A DNA stretch of 33,073 nucleotides, from positions 1 through 33,073 of the forward strand of contig MWEZ01000008.1 in NCBI GenBank assembly GCA_002071335.1. The letters run 5' to 3'. How positions within the stretch are numbered: the first letter of the stretch is position 1; every line of letters starts with the position of its first letter. Under the pieces are notes generated by a model that saw only the letters and a list, made by a program, of their open reading frames with translations, did not search any database and had not been told where the DNA came from. Positions 15,700-23,727 of the stretch are shown here, piece after piece. The position numbers were made by a program, and so were the translations under genes. Source of the DNA: Verrucomicrobia bacterium ADurb.Bin018. GTDB taxonomy: Bacteria > Verrucomicrobiota > Kiritimatiellia > CAIQIC01 > Lenti-01.

Positions 15700-16677
15700 C
15701 TACTTGCGGGGGGGGGAGAGTTTTTGCCGAAGAAAGAGGGGTTTTGATATATCACCTATGGATATGTTTAGAATACGTTGCCTAACGGCATGGAATGCAC
15801 CAGGACAAACTCCATTCTCAAGAGTACGATATATCTCTGAATCCTCATTAAAAAATGCATACAGTTCTTTAACGAATGTGAAGTGTGAATACACATGATT
15901 AACGCTTGAAACGTAATTCAGAAATACATCGATTGCACTCACACATTCCAAGTCAGAGCTGGGACCACGGATTGTTTTTGACAGCCAACTTTCCAATAAG
16001 CGTATACACCCTTTTTTATCAGGGTTATGCCAGTAGTTACTTGGTTCCGTATAATAAATTTTATATTTGAGTGGAAAATATTCGGGAATATCAGCATGAG
16101 CTTTGCCGAAATATCTTCTAGCAAGTTCGTTAATCCGTGGGATTAGAACCGTTCGAACATAATCGACCATCCATAGTCCAATTGCTTTTGAGTCATTGTC
16201 GAGACATGCATCAACATTAGACCTGTTCTCGGGCGTATAACGTTGAGACACTAGGTTGAGCATTTGATGGTTATCTCCACCATCAATCTGGATAGGATTG
16301 GACGTGTATGTTTGTTTTGCAGCAGCTTCGGCCATTCGGAAGGCTAGCCACGCATGAAGAAGTACCGATTGTGGTAAAATATACTCCCATGACTGGGCCT
16401 TGTCTTTCCTGCGTCTACCAAGTTTTTTTAGACGTGAACGTGTGTATTTTTTGCACTGATCTCTACCAGCTAATCCACAGATAATACTTTCGGTAGCCTG
16501 TTGCCAACTGTGCTGAAATTCAGATTTCAGCACTGCTTCATGAGCTGCACATAATTCTTCCTGCTCGCCAAAGTGAAGAAATGTGGGCGATAGCGATTTC
16601 CAGAACTTTTTACCGGGCAGGCTCTGAATCCTTGTCAGTTTAATGGTGTCCCACATTGTCTTATCTTTGTATCTCAT
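15700..16677 (-). CDS. Hypothetical protein, low-GC island, unrecognised
   Basis: The ATG at 16677 gives 325 aa (MRYKDKTMWDTIKL...). An ATG at 16692 and a TTG at 16725 are in frame upstream, and an ATG at 16656 downstream; none has a convincing ribosome-binding site. The protein is soluble and mostly helical, with a basic patch (KKYTRSRLKKLGRRRKDK), aromatic-rich helices and no signal peptide. No domain or catalytic motif is recognised. Codon and base use (about 43% GC in a counted row) differ sharply from the ~62% flanks, pointing to recent transfer. It precedes the nuclease-like gene on the same strand, suggesting a two-gene cassette. The last six codons contain a run of nine C on the coding strand, so slippage or a sequencing error would change the C-terminus. 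Confidence 0.6.
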   Translation of the reverse strand: MRYKDKTMWDTIKLTRIQSLPGKKFWKSLSPTFLHFGEQEELCAAHEAVLKSEFQHSWQQATESIICGLAGRDQCKKYTRSRLKKLGRRRKDKAQSWEYILPQSVLLHAWLAFRMAEAAAKQTYTSNPIQIDGGDNHQMLNLVSQRYTPENRSNVDACLDNDSKAIGLWMVDYVRTVLIPRINELARRYFGKAHADIPEYFPLKYKIYYTEPSNYWHNPDKKGCIRLLESWLSKTIRGPSSDLECVSAIDVFLNYVSSVNHVYSHFTFVKELYAFFNEDSEIYRTLENGVCPGAFHAVRQRILNISIGDISKPLFLRQKLSPPRK

Positions 16678-16837
16678 TTGTGACACCAACATGCACGGCC
16701 GATTAATACACGTCTGTTTTGCCAACAGTTTTGTCTACCCAAGAAAGGCTGGAATATCCCAACTGTTTGATCCTAAAATAACGGGAAAGCATTTTGCCGG
16801 CAACGGAGAAATTGGGGTTGTCTGGGCGGCTTTATGA

Positions 16838-17017
16838 AAACGCAAATGGGTCGCCCATCACTATCTATCCATTGCCGACACCTGTATGCCGCTGCACGGG
16901 CTAGATCACGAAGTATTTCTCCGGGCTGTTTTTGATCATCCGATTGCAATCGGATCCCGCTATGCAAAGGGGAGCGAAACATCCCTGCAGCGGTTCCATT
17001 GGTATATCACGTGGTAA
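16838..17017 (+). pseudogene. Possible family-2 glycosyltransferase fragment
   Basis: One open frame here (stop to stop, 59 codons) contains DHPIAIGSRYAKGSETSLQRF. The core IGSRYAKGS followed by a basic/aromatic helix closely resembles the motif after the donor site in dolichyl-phosphate-mannose-synthase-like GT2 enzymes (V-x-GSRY-x-x-G). A preceding IADTCMPLH could be a decayed D-A-D region. The rest of the gene is absent on both sides, and the likeness stops at the right-hand direct repeat (17001). It is too short for certainty; chance resemblance is possible. Confidence 0.35.
16938..16955. repeat. Perfect 18-bp palindrome
   Basis: ATCCGATTGCAATCGGAT reads the same on both strands with no spacer. 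It lies at the right edge of the low-GC island, 46 bases from the right-hand direct repeat. Possible roles are a regulator or recombinase site. It also overlaps the putative glycosyltransferase fragment, where it could be coincidental coding sequence. Confidence 0.5.
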
Positions 17018-17039
17018 ACCGCCCCCATATACCCCACTC
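17001..17039. repeat. Right copy of the ~39-bp direct repeat, with inner 7-bp inverted arms
   Basis: This is the same-orientation partner of 14798-14836. This copy also has a perfect internal dyad, GGTATAT at 17001-17007 and ATATACC at 17027-17033, which the left copy keeps only on one side. It marks the return to GC-rich DNA 34 bases before the response-regulator stop. Confidence 0.55.
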
Positions 17040-17072
17040 CACAGGACCCCGATTTTTGAATGATGGTATTGG

Positions 17073-17711
17073 TTACGGTTCGGGCTGATCCGGGCCGGTG
17101 GCGATGGCGGCGCGGATGGCGTGCTGGCGAAGTTCCTTGGCGCCCTGCACCCCGAGTTTATCCATGATGCGCACGCAGTAGGATTCCAATGTGCGGACGC
17201 TGATGCCCAACTGTCGGGCGATTTCCTCGTTGGCCAACCCCTGCCCCAACCGCCGGTAGATTTGCAATTGCTGACCGCTCAAGCCAGCCAGCGGGCTTTC
17301 CGTGCGCAACGCGGCAGCGGCGCGCGGACTCAAATAGGTTTCTCCTTGCCGCACAGCGTGGATGGCCGCCAGGAGCGAATCCGCCGCTTCGCGCTTGGTG
17401 ACATAACCCAACGCACCGGCGGCCAGCGCCTGCCGGATGATGTGGGCGCTTTCGTGCATCGAATACACCAGCACCGGCGTGCGCCGCGCGCGCAGCGCAG
17501 GGATCAGGCTCATGCCGTTTTCCTTGTCCAGCGCCAGGTCCACCACCACCAAGTGGCTGCGGGTCAGCGCCGGGTGAGCCAACACTTCCGCGGGGCTCCC
17601 GGCTTGGCCGCTGACCGCGTGGCCGTGGCCCGCGAGCAGTTGCTCCAACGCGGCGCGCACCAGCGGATGGTCATCCACCAGAAAAATCCGGATGGGTTCC
17701 GCCTTGGTCAT
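17073..17711 (-). CDS. NarL/FixJ-family response regulator
   Basis: A 212-aa protein from the ATG at 17711, which overlaps the kinase stop by 4 bases (ATGA) and has GGAGG 9 bases upstream. A longer frame to 17750 exists inside the kinase gene. The receiver domain has the acidic pair D13-D14, phospho-acceptor D58 in LVVVDLALD, a switch serine in VLVYSMHES and the lysine in GYVTKREA. The C-terminal LuxR helix-turn-helix is LSGQQLQIYRRLGQGLANEE followed by IARQLGISVRTLESYCVRIM, then DKLGV. It is the output partner of the adjacent histidine kinase. Targets are unknown; the upstream MATE exporter in the same run is a reasonable guess. Confidence 0.95.
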   Translation of the reverse strand: MTKAEPIRIFLVDDHPLVRAALEQLLAGHGHAVSGQAGSPAEVLAHPALTRSHLVVVDLALDKENGMSLIPALRARRTPVLVYSMHESAHIIRQALAAGALGYVTKREAADSLLAAIHAVRQGETYLSPRAAAALRTESPLAGLSGQQLQIYRRLGQGLANEEIARQLGISVRTLESYCVRIMDKLGVQGAKELRQHAIRAAIATGPDQPEP

Positions 17712-19003
17712 GCCGATTTTCCTCCCTGCGGCGCGCGGCAGGTCACGCACATTCCGCCGGCGGGCCCGCCGGCCACGGTCAAGACCCCGCCCAGCAATTG
17801 CGCGCGGTATTTCAGAATATTGAGCCCGAGGCCGGCTACTGGGACGGTATCCGGCGGCGTGTGGGGGCCGTCATCGCAAATGCGCAGCACGAGGTCGTCG
17901 CCATCGTGTTCCAGCGTGAGATCAAGGCGCGTGCAGCGGGCGTGTTTGATGGCGTTGGCCACCGCTTCGCGCGCGATGCGATACCAGTGCATGGCATCCT
18001 CCGGCCGGCGGATGGCCACCGCCGTCGGCGCCTGCAACCGGCACTGGATGCCGTGGTGTTCGCGAGTTTCGCGGCAGAGATGTTCCAACGCAGGCAGCAG
18101 GGCGTCGGGCGCGAGGTCCATGGGGCAGAGCCCTTGGGCCACATCGTGGGCCATGCCGATGGAGTCCGCAATGCTTTGGCGCACTTGGCCCAGCGCCACG
18201 GCATCCGGCTGGCCAGCCTCGGCCCAGCGTTTTTCCAAGAGCGAACAGTTGAGCAGCGTGGCGGTCAAATGCTGGCAAAGGCCGTCATGCAAATCCGAGC
18301 CGAGGCGGCGGCGTTCTTCTTCATCCACGCGCACGATGGCGGCTTCGAGTCGCTGGCGGTCGGCGGTTTCCACCTCTAACTGGCGCCGAGCCTGGTATTC
18401 GGCGCGCATGGCGCCAAAAAGCCGCGCATGAAAACGGGTAAAGAGGAACATCAACGTCAGCAGCACCACCAAGCCGAAGATTCCCTGCAACCCCCAAAAG
18501 GCCGGCGAGCGGTCGGTGGCGGTCCACGCCAAGCCCCGTCCCGCCAGCCAGCCGGATTGCAACAGCAGCGGTACGGCCACATATTCCGCCACCGCCACGC
18601 CAACCATGGCCCACCCCACGCGAGGCCCCGCCAGCACCAGCGCCAACAGTGGCAACAGCAGCAGGGTGATCCGTCCGCTGCCGTCCAACCGGCCGATCAA
18701 CAAGCGCAAAAATCCCACCAGCGCCAGCAGGCCCAAAAGCACCCCCAGCCGCCACGCAAAAGGCCCGCGCCGCCAGAGCGCCGTAACCACCAGCAGCAGG
18801 TAAACCAGCGCAAACAGAACCCGCAGCGGCCGGGTCAGTTCCATCCCCCACCCCGCCCAAACCGCCACGAGCGGCACGAACAGCAGCACGGAACTAAAGA
18901 TCAGCAGCACTTGCAAAACGCGCGCGCGCCAGGCCCGAATCCCGGCGTTCACATCCTGCGCGATGGCGTCATCCCACACGTTCGGCCCCGTTTCTTTCTC
19001 CAC
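17708..19003 (-). CDS. Membrane sensor histidine kinase (HisKA_3/NarX-type)
   Basis: A 431-aa protein starting at a GTG at 19001-19003, since no ATG occurs before the first helix; AGG lies 5 bases upstream. Six hydrophobic segments fall roughly at 31-51, 58-76, 84-104, 112-128, 130-150 and 170-190, with no large periplasmic loop, so the signal is probably sensed in the membrane. The HisKA_3 dimerisation box ERRRLGSDLHDGLCQHL has phospho-acceptor H239. The ATPase domain shows EAVANAIKHA (N box), CDDG (G1) and GLGLNILKYRAQLLGG (G2). The gene lies 48 bases after the MATE stop and is coupled to the response regulator. The stimulus is unknown. Confidence 0.93.
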   Translation of the reverse strand: MEKETGPNVWDDAIAQDVNAGIRAWRARVLQVLLIFSSVLLFVPLVAVWAGWGMELTRPLRVLFALVYLLLVVTALWRRGPFAWRLGVLLGLLALVGFLRLLIGRLDGSGRITLLLLPLLALVLAGPRVGWAMVGVAVAEYVAVPLLLQSGWLAGRGLAWTATDRSPAFWGLQGIFGLVVLLTLMFLFTRFHARLFGAMRAEYQARRQLEVETADRQRLEAAIVRVDEEERRRLGSDLHDGLCQHLTATLLNCSLLEKRWAEAGQPDAVALGQVRQSIADSIGMAHDVAQGLCPMDLAPDALLPALEHLCRETREHHGIQCRLQAPTAVAIRRPEDAMHWYRIAREAVANAIKHARCTRLDLTLEHDGDDLVLRICDDGPHTPPDTVPVAGLGLNILKYRAQLLGGVLTVAGGPAGGMCVTCRAPQGGKSA

Positions 19004-19051
19004 GAAAACCTACACCCCGCCCCGCCCCGCGGTAAATATATTTTCAAAAAG

Positions 19052-20470
19052 TTATTCCGCCGGCAGCTCGGGGTGCGGCTGGCGGATCATGTCAATGTGT
19101 TTCCATTTGCCGCGCAAGAAGCGCAGCCACAGGCCACCGGCCAGCAGAAAGACATACACCGACATCCAGAGCCAGGTGGCCAGCAGCCCGGCGTGGCACC
19201 ACAACACCAGCACCAGCTCGCCGGGAATCCACACCCCCCACGTCACAACGGCGGAATACAGCAGCACAAACCGGGTATCGCCCGCGCCCTTGAGTGAGCC
19301 GGCCACCACGAGGTTGATGGCGTCCAGCATTCCCCACAGCGCCATCAGCACCAACAACCAGCGGCCGAGGCCGATCACCTCATCCATGTGCAGCACATCC
19401 GGGCCTTCGCCGGTGAACAGCGCAAAATACATCCGCGGCAGCAGCAGGAAGGTCAGCGCGATGGCGCCCATGTAGAACCACGACAGCTTCAATGCCGTCC
19501 ACCCCGCCCGTGCCGCGGTGGCGGGGTTGCGCGCGCCCTGGTGCTGCCCCACCACAATCGTGGCCGCCATCCCCATGCCCAGCAGCGGCATGAACGCCAC
19601 ATTATTGATGCTGAACGCGATATTGCTGGCGGCCATTTCCACCGGCGGCAGGCGACCCAGCAATACCACAAAAAACGCAAATGCGCCCACATCCTGCACC
19701 GTATTGATGGCCGCCGGAACGCCGAAGCGCAGCAGCGGGCCCATGCGCTGCCAATCCAACCGCCGTCCACGCCATGTGCCATATTCGCGCCGGAACCTTT
19801 CCTGATAATACAGCACCAGCAGCATCGCCATGCCGAGCGCCGACGCGATCACTGTGGCGATGGCGCCCCCCGCGATGCCCCACTCCGGAAAACCCCAGTG
19901 GCCAAAAATCATCGCGTAATCCAGCCCGATGTTGGCGAGGTTGGCCAACAGGCTGGCGAGCATCGGCGTGCGGGTGTCGCCCCGCCCCGAAAAGAAACCC
20001 GCCAGCGCGTTCGTAATGGCATGAATTCCGCCGCCAAGCATCAAAATACCCAAGTAGGTTTGCTCCGCCGCCAGCACATCCGCCGGGTGCCCCGCCACGG
20101 ACAGCAGCCAATCGCCAAACGGAATCAGCGCGATACACAGCGGCCAGGTCAACAGCCCCAGCCAAATGCCTTGCGCCGTGGCGCGGCCGCATTCCTCGCG
20201 GCGGCCCGCGCCATGATATTGCGCCACAAACGTGCCCGCGTAGCCGGCCAGCGCCTGGAAAAAAGCCGTGAGCGTGAACGCCAAAATGCCGCCCGGCAAC
20301 GCGGCGCGCAGTGTGACCGAACTGTAGCGCGCCAAAAAGATGCGGTCGCAAAACTGCATCAGGGTGAACGACGCCATCGAGATGATGATCGGCGCCGCGA
20401 CGCGCCACACCTCGCGGTAGCCGCCGGGATATGGCTGGCCGGGCTTCCAGTTGGACGGACGCGAAAAGAT
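19052..20470 (-). CDS. MATE-family multidrug/Na+ (or H+) antiporter, probable ATC start
   Basis: A protein of about 472 aa with twelve membrane helices and MATE motifs (APIIISMASFTLMQFCDRIFLA; GGGIHAITNALAGFFSGRGDT; INTVQDVGAFAFF). The first standard start codon in frame is a GTG at 20408-20410, which would begin inside the conserved pre-helix segment and has no ribosome-binding site. Upstream, the frame reads RPSNWKPGQPYPGGYREV and is closed by the der stop codon in the same frame. The only well-placed start is ATC at 20468-20470, 7 bases after GGAG. ATC is a rare initiator, so either it is used or an ATG was mutated or misread. The exporter precedes a two-component system on the same strand. 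Confidence 0.85.
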   Translation of the reverse strand: MFSRPSNWKPGQPYPGGYREVWRVAAPIIISMASFTLMQFCDRIFLARYSSVTLRAALPGGILAFTLTAFFQALAGYAGTFVAQYHGAGRREECGRATAQGIWLGLLTWPLCIALIPFGDWLLSVAGHPADVLAAEQTYLGILMLGGGIHAITNALAGFFSGRGDTRTPMLASLLANLANIGLDYAMIFGHWGFPEWGIAGGAIATVIASALGMAMLLVLYYQERFRREYGTWRGRRLDWQRMGPLLRFGVPAAINTVQDVGAFAFFVVLLGRLPPVEMAASNIAFSINNVAFMPLLGMGMAATIVVGQHQGARNPATAARAGWTALKLSWFYMGAIALTFLLLPRMYFALFTGEGPDVLHMDEVIGLGRWLLVLMALWGMLDAINLVVAGSLKGAGDTRFVLLYSAVVTWGVWIPGELVLVLWCHAGLLATWLWMSVYVFLLAGGLWLRFLRGKWKHIDMIRQPHPELPAE

Positions 20471-20477
20471 GGCGGCT

Positions 20478-20481
20478 CTCC
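20478..20481 (-). promoter_or_regulatory. Ribosome-binding site GGAG that points to an ATC start
   Basis: GGAG lies just downstream of the der stop and 7 bases before the ATC at 20468-20470. No ATG, GTG or TTG follows it in any sensible spacing in the MATE frame. Confidence 0.5.
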
Positions 20482-20500
20482 AAGGGGCGCGCGGCCCGGC

Positions 20501-21877
20501 TCAGGTAGGTTCCTCGGGCGCGCCGTGGCTGGAGCGGTAGCGCAGGACCAGCGGCACGCCGGCCAAATCGAACGCCGCGCGCAGGCGTGCGGTCAAATAG
20601 GCTTGGTGCGTGGGGGTGTTCAGCGTGGGATCGTTGACAAACAACGTGACGCGCGGCGGGTTCAGCCCGGTTTGCGTGGCGTAATAAAACTTCAGTTGCC
20701 GGCCGCGGGTGAAGGGCGGTTGCGAGCGCATGAACGCGTCGCGTAGCACGCGATTCAACACGCCCGTGGGCATTTTGGTGGACAGCCGCGCGGCCACCGT
20801 GGCAATGACCTCAAAACTCCGGCGAATGTGGTAGCCGCTGGCCGCCGACACAAACAAAATGGGAATGTCATCCAGAAAAAACAGATCGGCGCGCATCCGT
20901 GCCGCGTAGTCCTCGGCCTTGACGCCGGAGCCCGTGGCCAAGTCCCACTTGTTCACCAGCACCACGCAGGCGCGGTGATGCTCGCGGATCATCGCCGCGA
21001 TTTTCTTTTCCTGCGCGCCGGGCCCCTCGGCGGCATCCAGCATCAACACCACAATGTCGGCCTCGGCAATGCATTGTTCCGTGCGGAAGAGGCTGAACTT
21101 TTCGACCGATTGATGCACCCGCCCCCGGCGGCGCATGCCGGCGGTGTCCACCAGCGTGTAGTGCTGCTCGCCGGTTGCGGTGCGCAGCGTGAACGGCACG
21201 TCAATCGTGTCGCGCGTGGTGCCGGGAATGTCGGACACAATCACCCGTTGCTGGCCGGTCAGTTTGTTGATGTAGGATGATTTGCCGACATTCGGCCGCC
21301 CCACCACCGCCACCTTCAGGCGCGGGGGCTCGGCTTCGCCACCGACCGGCGGCAGGTGCGGCAGGACCTCTTCCAGCAGCGCCTCGATGCCGCGATTGTG
21401 CGCGGCGGAAATCGCCACCACCGGGAATCCCAGCCGCGCGAAATCGTCGGTGTGGTCATCCCATTCCGGCAAGTCCGCCTTGTTGGCGGCCAACACCACC
21501 GGCCGCCCGGCCTGCCGGAGCAGGCGGGCCACTTCCACATCCAACGGCTGGATGCCCGCGGTGATGTCCACCACCAGAATCGCCGCGGCGGAATCGGCCA
21601 GCGCGGCCATGACTTGCTCCGCCGTGGCGCGTTGGATGTCGTCGCCCGTCTTGGCGCGATCCATCAAGGCCAGCCCGCCGGTATCCACCACCTGAAAGGT
21701 CTGGCCCAGCCACGTCGCCCGCGCCAGCAGGCGGTCGCGGGTCACGCCTTCTTCGGAATGCACAATGGCCAGCCGCCGCCGCACGAGGCGGTTGAACAGC
21801 GCCGACTTGCCCACGTTGGGCCGGCCCACAATGGCGACCATCCGGGCGGGCGAGTTGGTTGGAGTCGGTGTGGTCAT
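20501..21877 (-). CDS. der: Ribosome-biogenesis GTPase Der (EngA)
   Basis: A 458-aa double GTPase. The first G domain has GRPNVGKSALFNRL, DTGG (G3) and NKAD (G4). The second has GRPNVGKSSYINKL, DIPGTTRD, DTAG and NKWD. The C-terminal KH-like domain (PTGVLNRVLRDAFMRSQPPF; KFYYATQTGLNPP) binds the 50S subunit during its assembly. I chose the ATG at 21877 (MTTPTPTNSPARMVAIVGRP); the frame runs 23 codons further upstream into poor sequence, and M13 (MVAIVG) is an alternative. It sits about 100 bases after the nucleoside kinase gene on the same strand. Essential in most bacteria. Confidence 0.96.
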   Translation of the reverse strand: MTTPTPTNSPARMVAIVGRPNVGKSALFNRLVRRRLAIVHSEEGVTRDRLLARATWLGQTFQVVDTGGLALMDRAKTGDDIQRATAEQVMAALADSAAAILVVDITAGIQPLDVEVARLLRQAGRPVVLAANKADLPEWDDHTDDFARLGFPVVAISAAHNRGIEALLEEVLPHLPPVGGEAEPPRLKVAVVGRPNVGKSSYINKLTGQQRVIVSDIPGTTRDTIDVPFTLRTATGEQHYTLVDTAGMRRRGRVHQSVEKFSLFRTEQCIAEADIVVLMLDAAEGPGAQEKKIAAMIREHHRACVVLVNKWDLATGSGVKAEDYAARMRADLFFLDDIPILFVSAASGYHIRRSFEVIATVAARLSTKMPTGVLNRVLRDAFMRSQPPFTRGRQLKFYYATQTGLNPPRVTLFVNDPTLNTPTHQAYLTARLRAAFDLAGVPLVLRYRSSHGAPEEPT

Positions 21878-21976
21878 GGCAGCCAAGATAACGCAAAGGA
21901 CGCCGGCAGCGCAAACGCCGGTTGGTTGCCGGCGGGTGCGGGCCAAGCGCCCTTGGCGGGGTTTTCCGGTTCGCGT

Positions 21977-23656
21977 TTAGTACTGGAAGAAGCTCTTGCC
22001 GATGAATTCGCGGATCACGCTGGTGGGCGGCACCCGGTCCGGCGAAATCACGAGGAAGTTCGACAGGAACTGCTGGATGCGCACCGCCTCCGCATATTCC
22101 GGCATGGACGGCTTGATCTCCGCCAGCAGGGGTTCCGCGAACGGCCGCAGCACGGCCAGCTCGTAGTCCAGCGCGGAGTTGAAGGCCACGTCGGCTTCCT
22201 TCTGGAATGGGAAAATCCAGGTTTTTTCGCCGCGGCGGACCTTGGGCCACATTTGCAGCGTGCGCAGCGCGTTGTGGCTGCGGAAATTGTTGTCGCGCAC
22301 CATGCGGCGGATCAACCGGTTGTCCGTGGTGGAAATGCGGTTGTTGCTGTCAATGTTCAACTGCGTCAACGCGCTGATGTAGATGCGGAACTTGTGCTCC
22401 ACGGGGATGGAGGAAGTCAGCCGCGGGTTCAGTCCGTGGATGCCCTCCAGCACCACCACGTCATCCGGGCCGATGTGCATCATTTCGCCCTTCCACTCGC
22501 GCTGGCCGGTGTGGAAGTTGAAATACGGCAGTTCCAGCCGCTCGCCGGAATCCAGCTTGGCCAGTTGCTCGTGGACCAGATCCAAGTCCAACGCCTCGAT
22601 GTGCTCGAAGTCCACCTCGCCGTTTTCGTCCACCGGCGTCTTGTCGCGGCCCACGAAGTAGTTGTCCAGCGAGATTGGCTTGGCGTTCATGCCGCTGGCC
22701 TTCAATTGCAGCGAGAGGCGCTTGGAGAACGTGGTCTTGCCCGACGATGACGGCCCGGCAATCAGAATCCACTTCACCTGCCCGCGGCGTTGCACAATCT
22801 GCTCCGCCAGTAGCGCAATGCGCTTTTCCTGATAGGCCTCGTTCACGTCAATGAAGTCGTCAATCTTCTTGCGGGCGATGCGTTCGTTCAGGTCGCCCAC
22901 CGTACGCACGCGCACAATCCGGCCCCAGTCCTTGTGGCCCTTGAAAACGTCATAAATGTAGTGCGCAGGCTCAAACGGCGGGAAGGTTGTCGGGTCCATC
23001 CGGTCCGGGCCCATCATCACGAAACCCTGCTGATACGGGATCAACTGGTAGTTCACCAGTGCCGCGGCGTTGTTGGCCAGCGGCTGGTTGGCCAAGTCCA
23101 TGAACCGGCCGCACTGATACACCGTGACCTTGGAGCTGTTTTTGAACCGCAGCAGGTTGAGCTTGTCCTTCGCGCCGGCCGCCTCAAAGTGGGCGATGGC
23201 CTCGTCGTAGGTGATCTTGATCCGGTCAATCGGCGCCTTGTCATCCAGCAGTTTGCGCAGGGCGGCATCCAGCTTGGCCAGTTGTTCAGCGCTGATGCCC
23301 GGCACATCGCCCAGCCGGAAGCTGCAATATAGCCCCTTGGAGAGCGAGTGCTCCACCGCGAAATCACAGCCCGGGAACAGCTCATGCGCCACCTTCGCCA
23401 GCAAAAAGGCGATCGTGTAGCGGTAAATCCGCTGCCCATAGGAATCCCGGTAGCCCAGCAACCGCACCGTGCTGTCGGTTTCAATCCGGTATTCCACCGA
23501 GACAAACTCGTTGTTCACCAACGCGCCCAGCGGGATAAACTCCAGGCCTTCCTTCACCGCCGGGAACTGGGCCAAAATCTGGCTCAACGCAATTCCGGCT
23601 TCCACATCTTGTTCGGGCCCATGCTCGAACTTTACTTTAACCATCCGTTTGGTCAT
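21977..23656 (-). CDS. Nucleoside (uridine-type) kinase with TGS and ThrRS-editing-like N-terminal domains
   Basis: A 559-aa protein. Residues 1-70 form a TGS-like domain. Residues 75-240 resemble the ThrRS second additional (editing) domain (IAFLLAKVAHELFPG; EHSLSKGLYCSF) but without an evident HxxxH zinc/editing motif. The kinase begins near 296, with P-loop AGPSSSGKTTFSKRL (300-314), then ISLDNYFV and VVLEGIHGLNP, matching uridine kinase/phosphoribulokinase folds. Such fused proteins are known in Bacteroidetes, Firmicutes and PVC genomes and are annotated as nucleoside kinases that salvage uridine or related nucleosides. AGGAG lies 6 bases before the ATG. It heads the minus-strand run and diverges from the FAD enzyme gene across 71 bases. 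Confidence 0.9.
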   Translation of the reverse strand: MTKRMVKVKFEHGPEQDVEAGIALSQILAQFPAVKEGLEFIPLGALVNNEFVSVEYRIETDSTVRLLGYRDSYGQRIYRYTIAFLLAKVAHELFPGCDFAVEHSLSKGLYCSFRLGDVPGISAEQLAKLDAALRKLLDDKAPIDRIKITYDEAIAHFEAAGAKDKLNLLRFKNSSKVTVYQCGRFMDLANQPLANNAAALVNYQLIPYQQGFVMMGPDRMDPTTFPPFEPAHYIYDVFKGHKDWGRIVRVRTVGDLNERIARKKIDDFIDVNEAYQEKRIALLAEQIVQRRGQVKWILIAGPSSSGKTTFSKRLSLQLKASGMNAKPISLDNYFVGRDKTPVDENGEVDFEHIEALDLDLVHEQLAKLDSGERLELPYFNFHTGQREWKGEMMHIGPDDVVVLEGIHGLNPRLTSSIPVEHKFRIYISALTQLNIDSNNRISTTDNRLIRRMVRDNNFRSHNALRTLQMWPKVRRGEKTWIFPFQKEADVAFNSALDYELAVLRPFAEPLLAEIKPSMPEYAEAVRIQQFLSNFLVISPDRVPPTSVIREFIGKSFFQY

Positions 23657-23727
23657 TGCTTTCTCCTATTACTTGAATCGGGTAGTTTATCTGTGCAGCA
23701 AGACGTGAAGCAAGTTATATTGGGCGC

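Noticed and set aside
16773-16982. 69-codon minus-strand frame and other short frames at the island edge
   Set aside because: No homology, no ribosome-binding site and mixed composition; not supported as a gene.
20501-20503. Possible UGA read-through giving a Der-MATE fusion, since both genes share a frame
   Set aside because: A separate ribosome-binding site follows the stop, and a GTPase-exporter fusion makes no biological sense.
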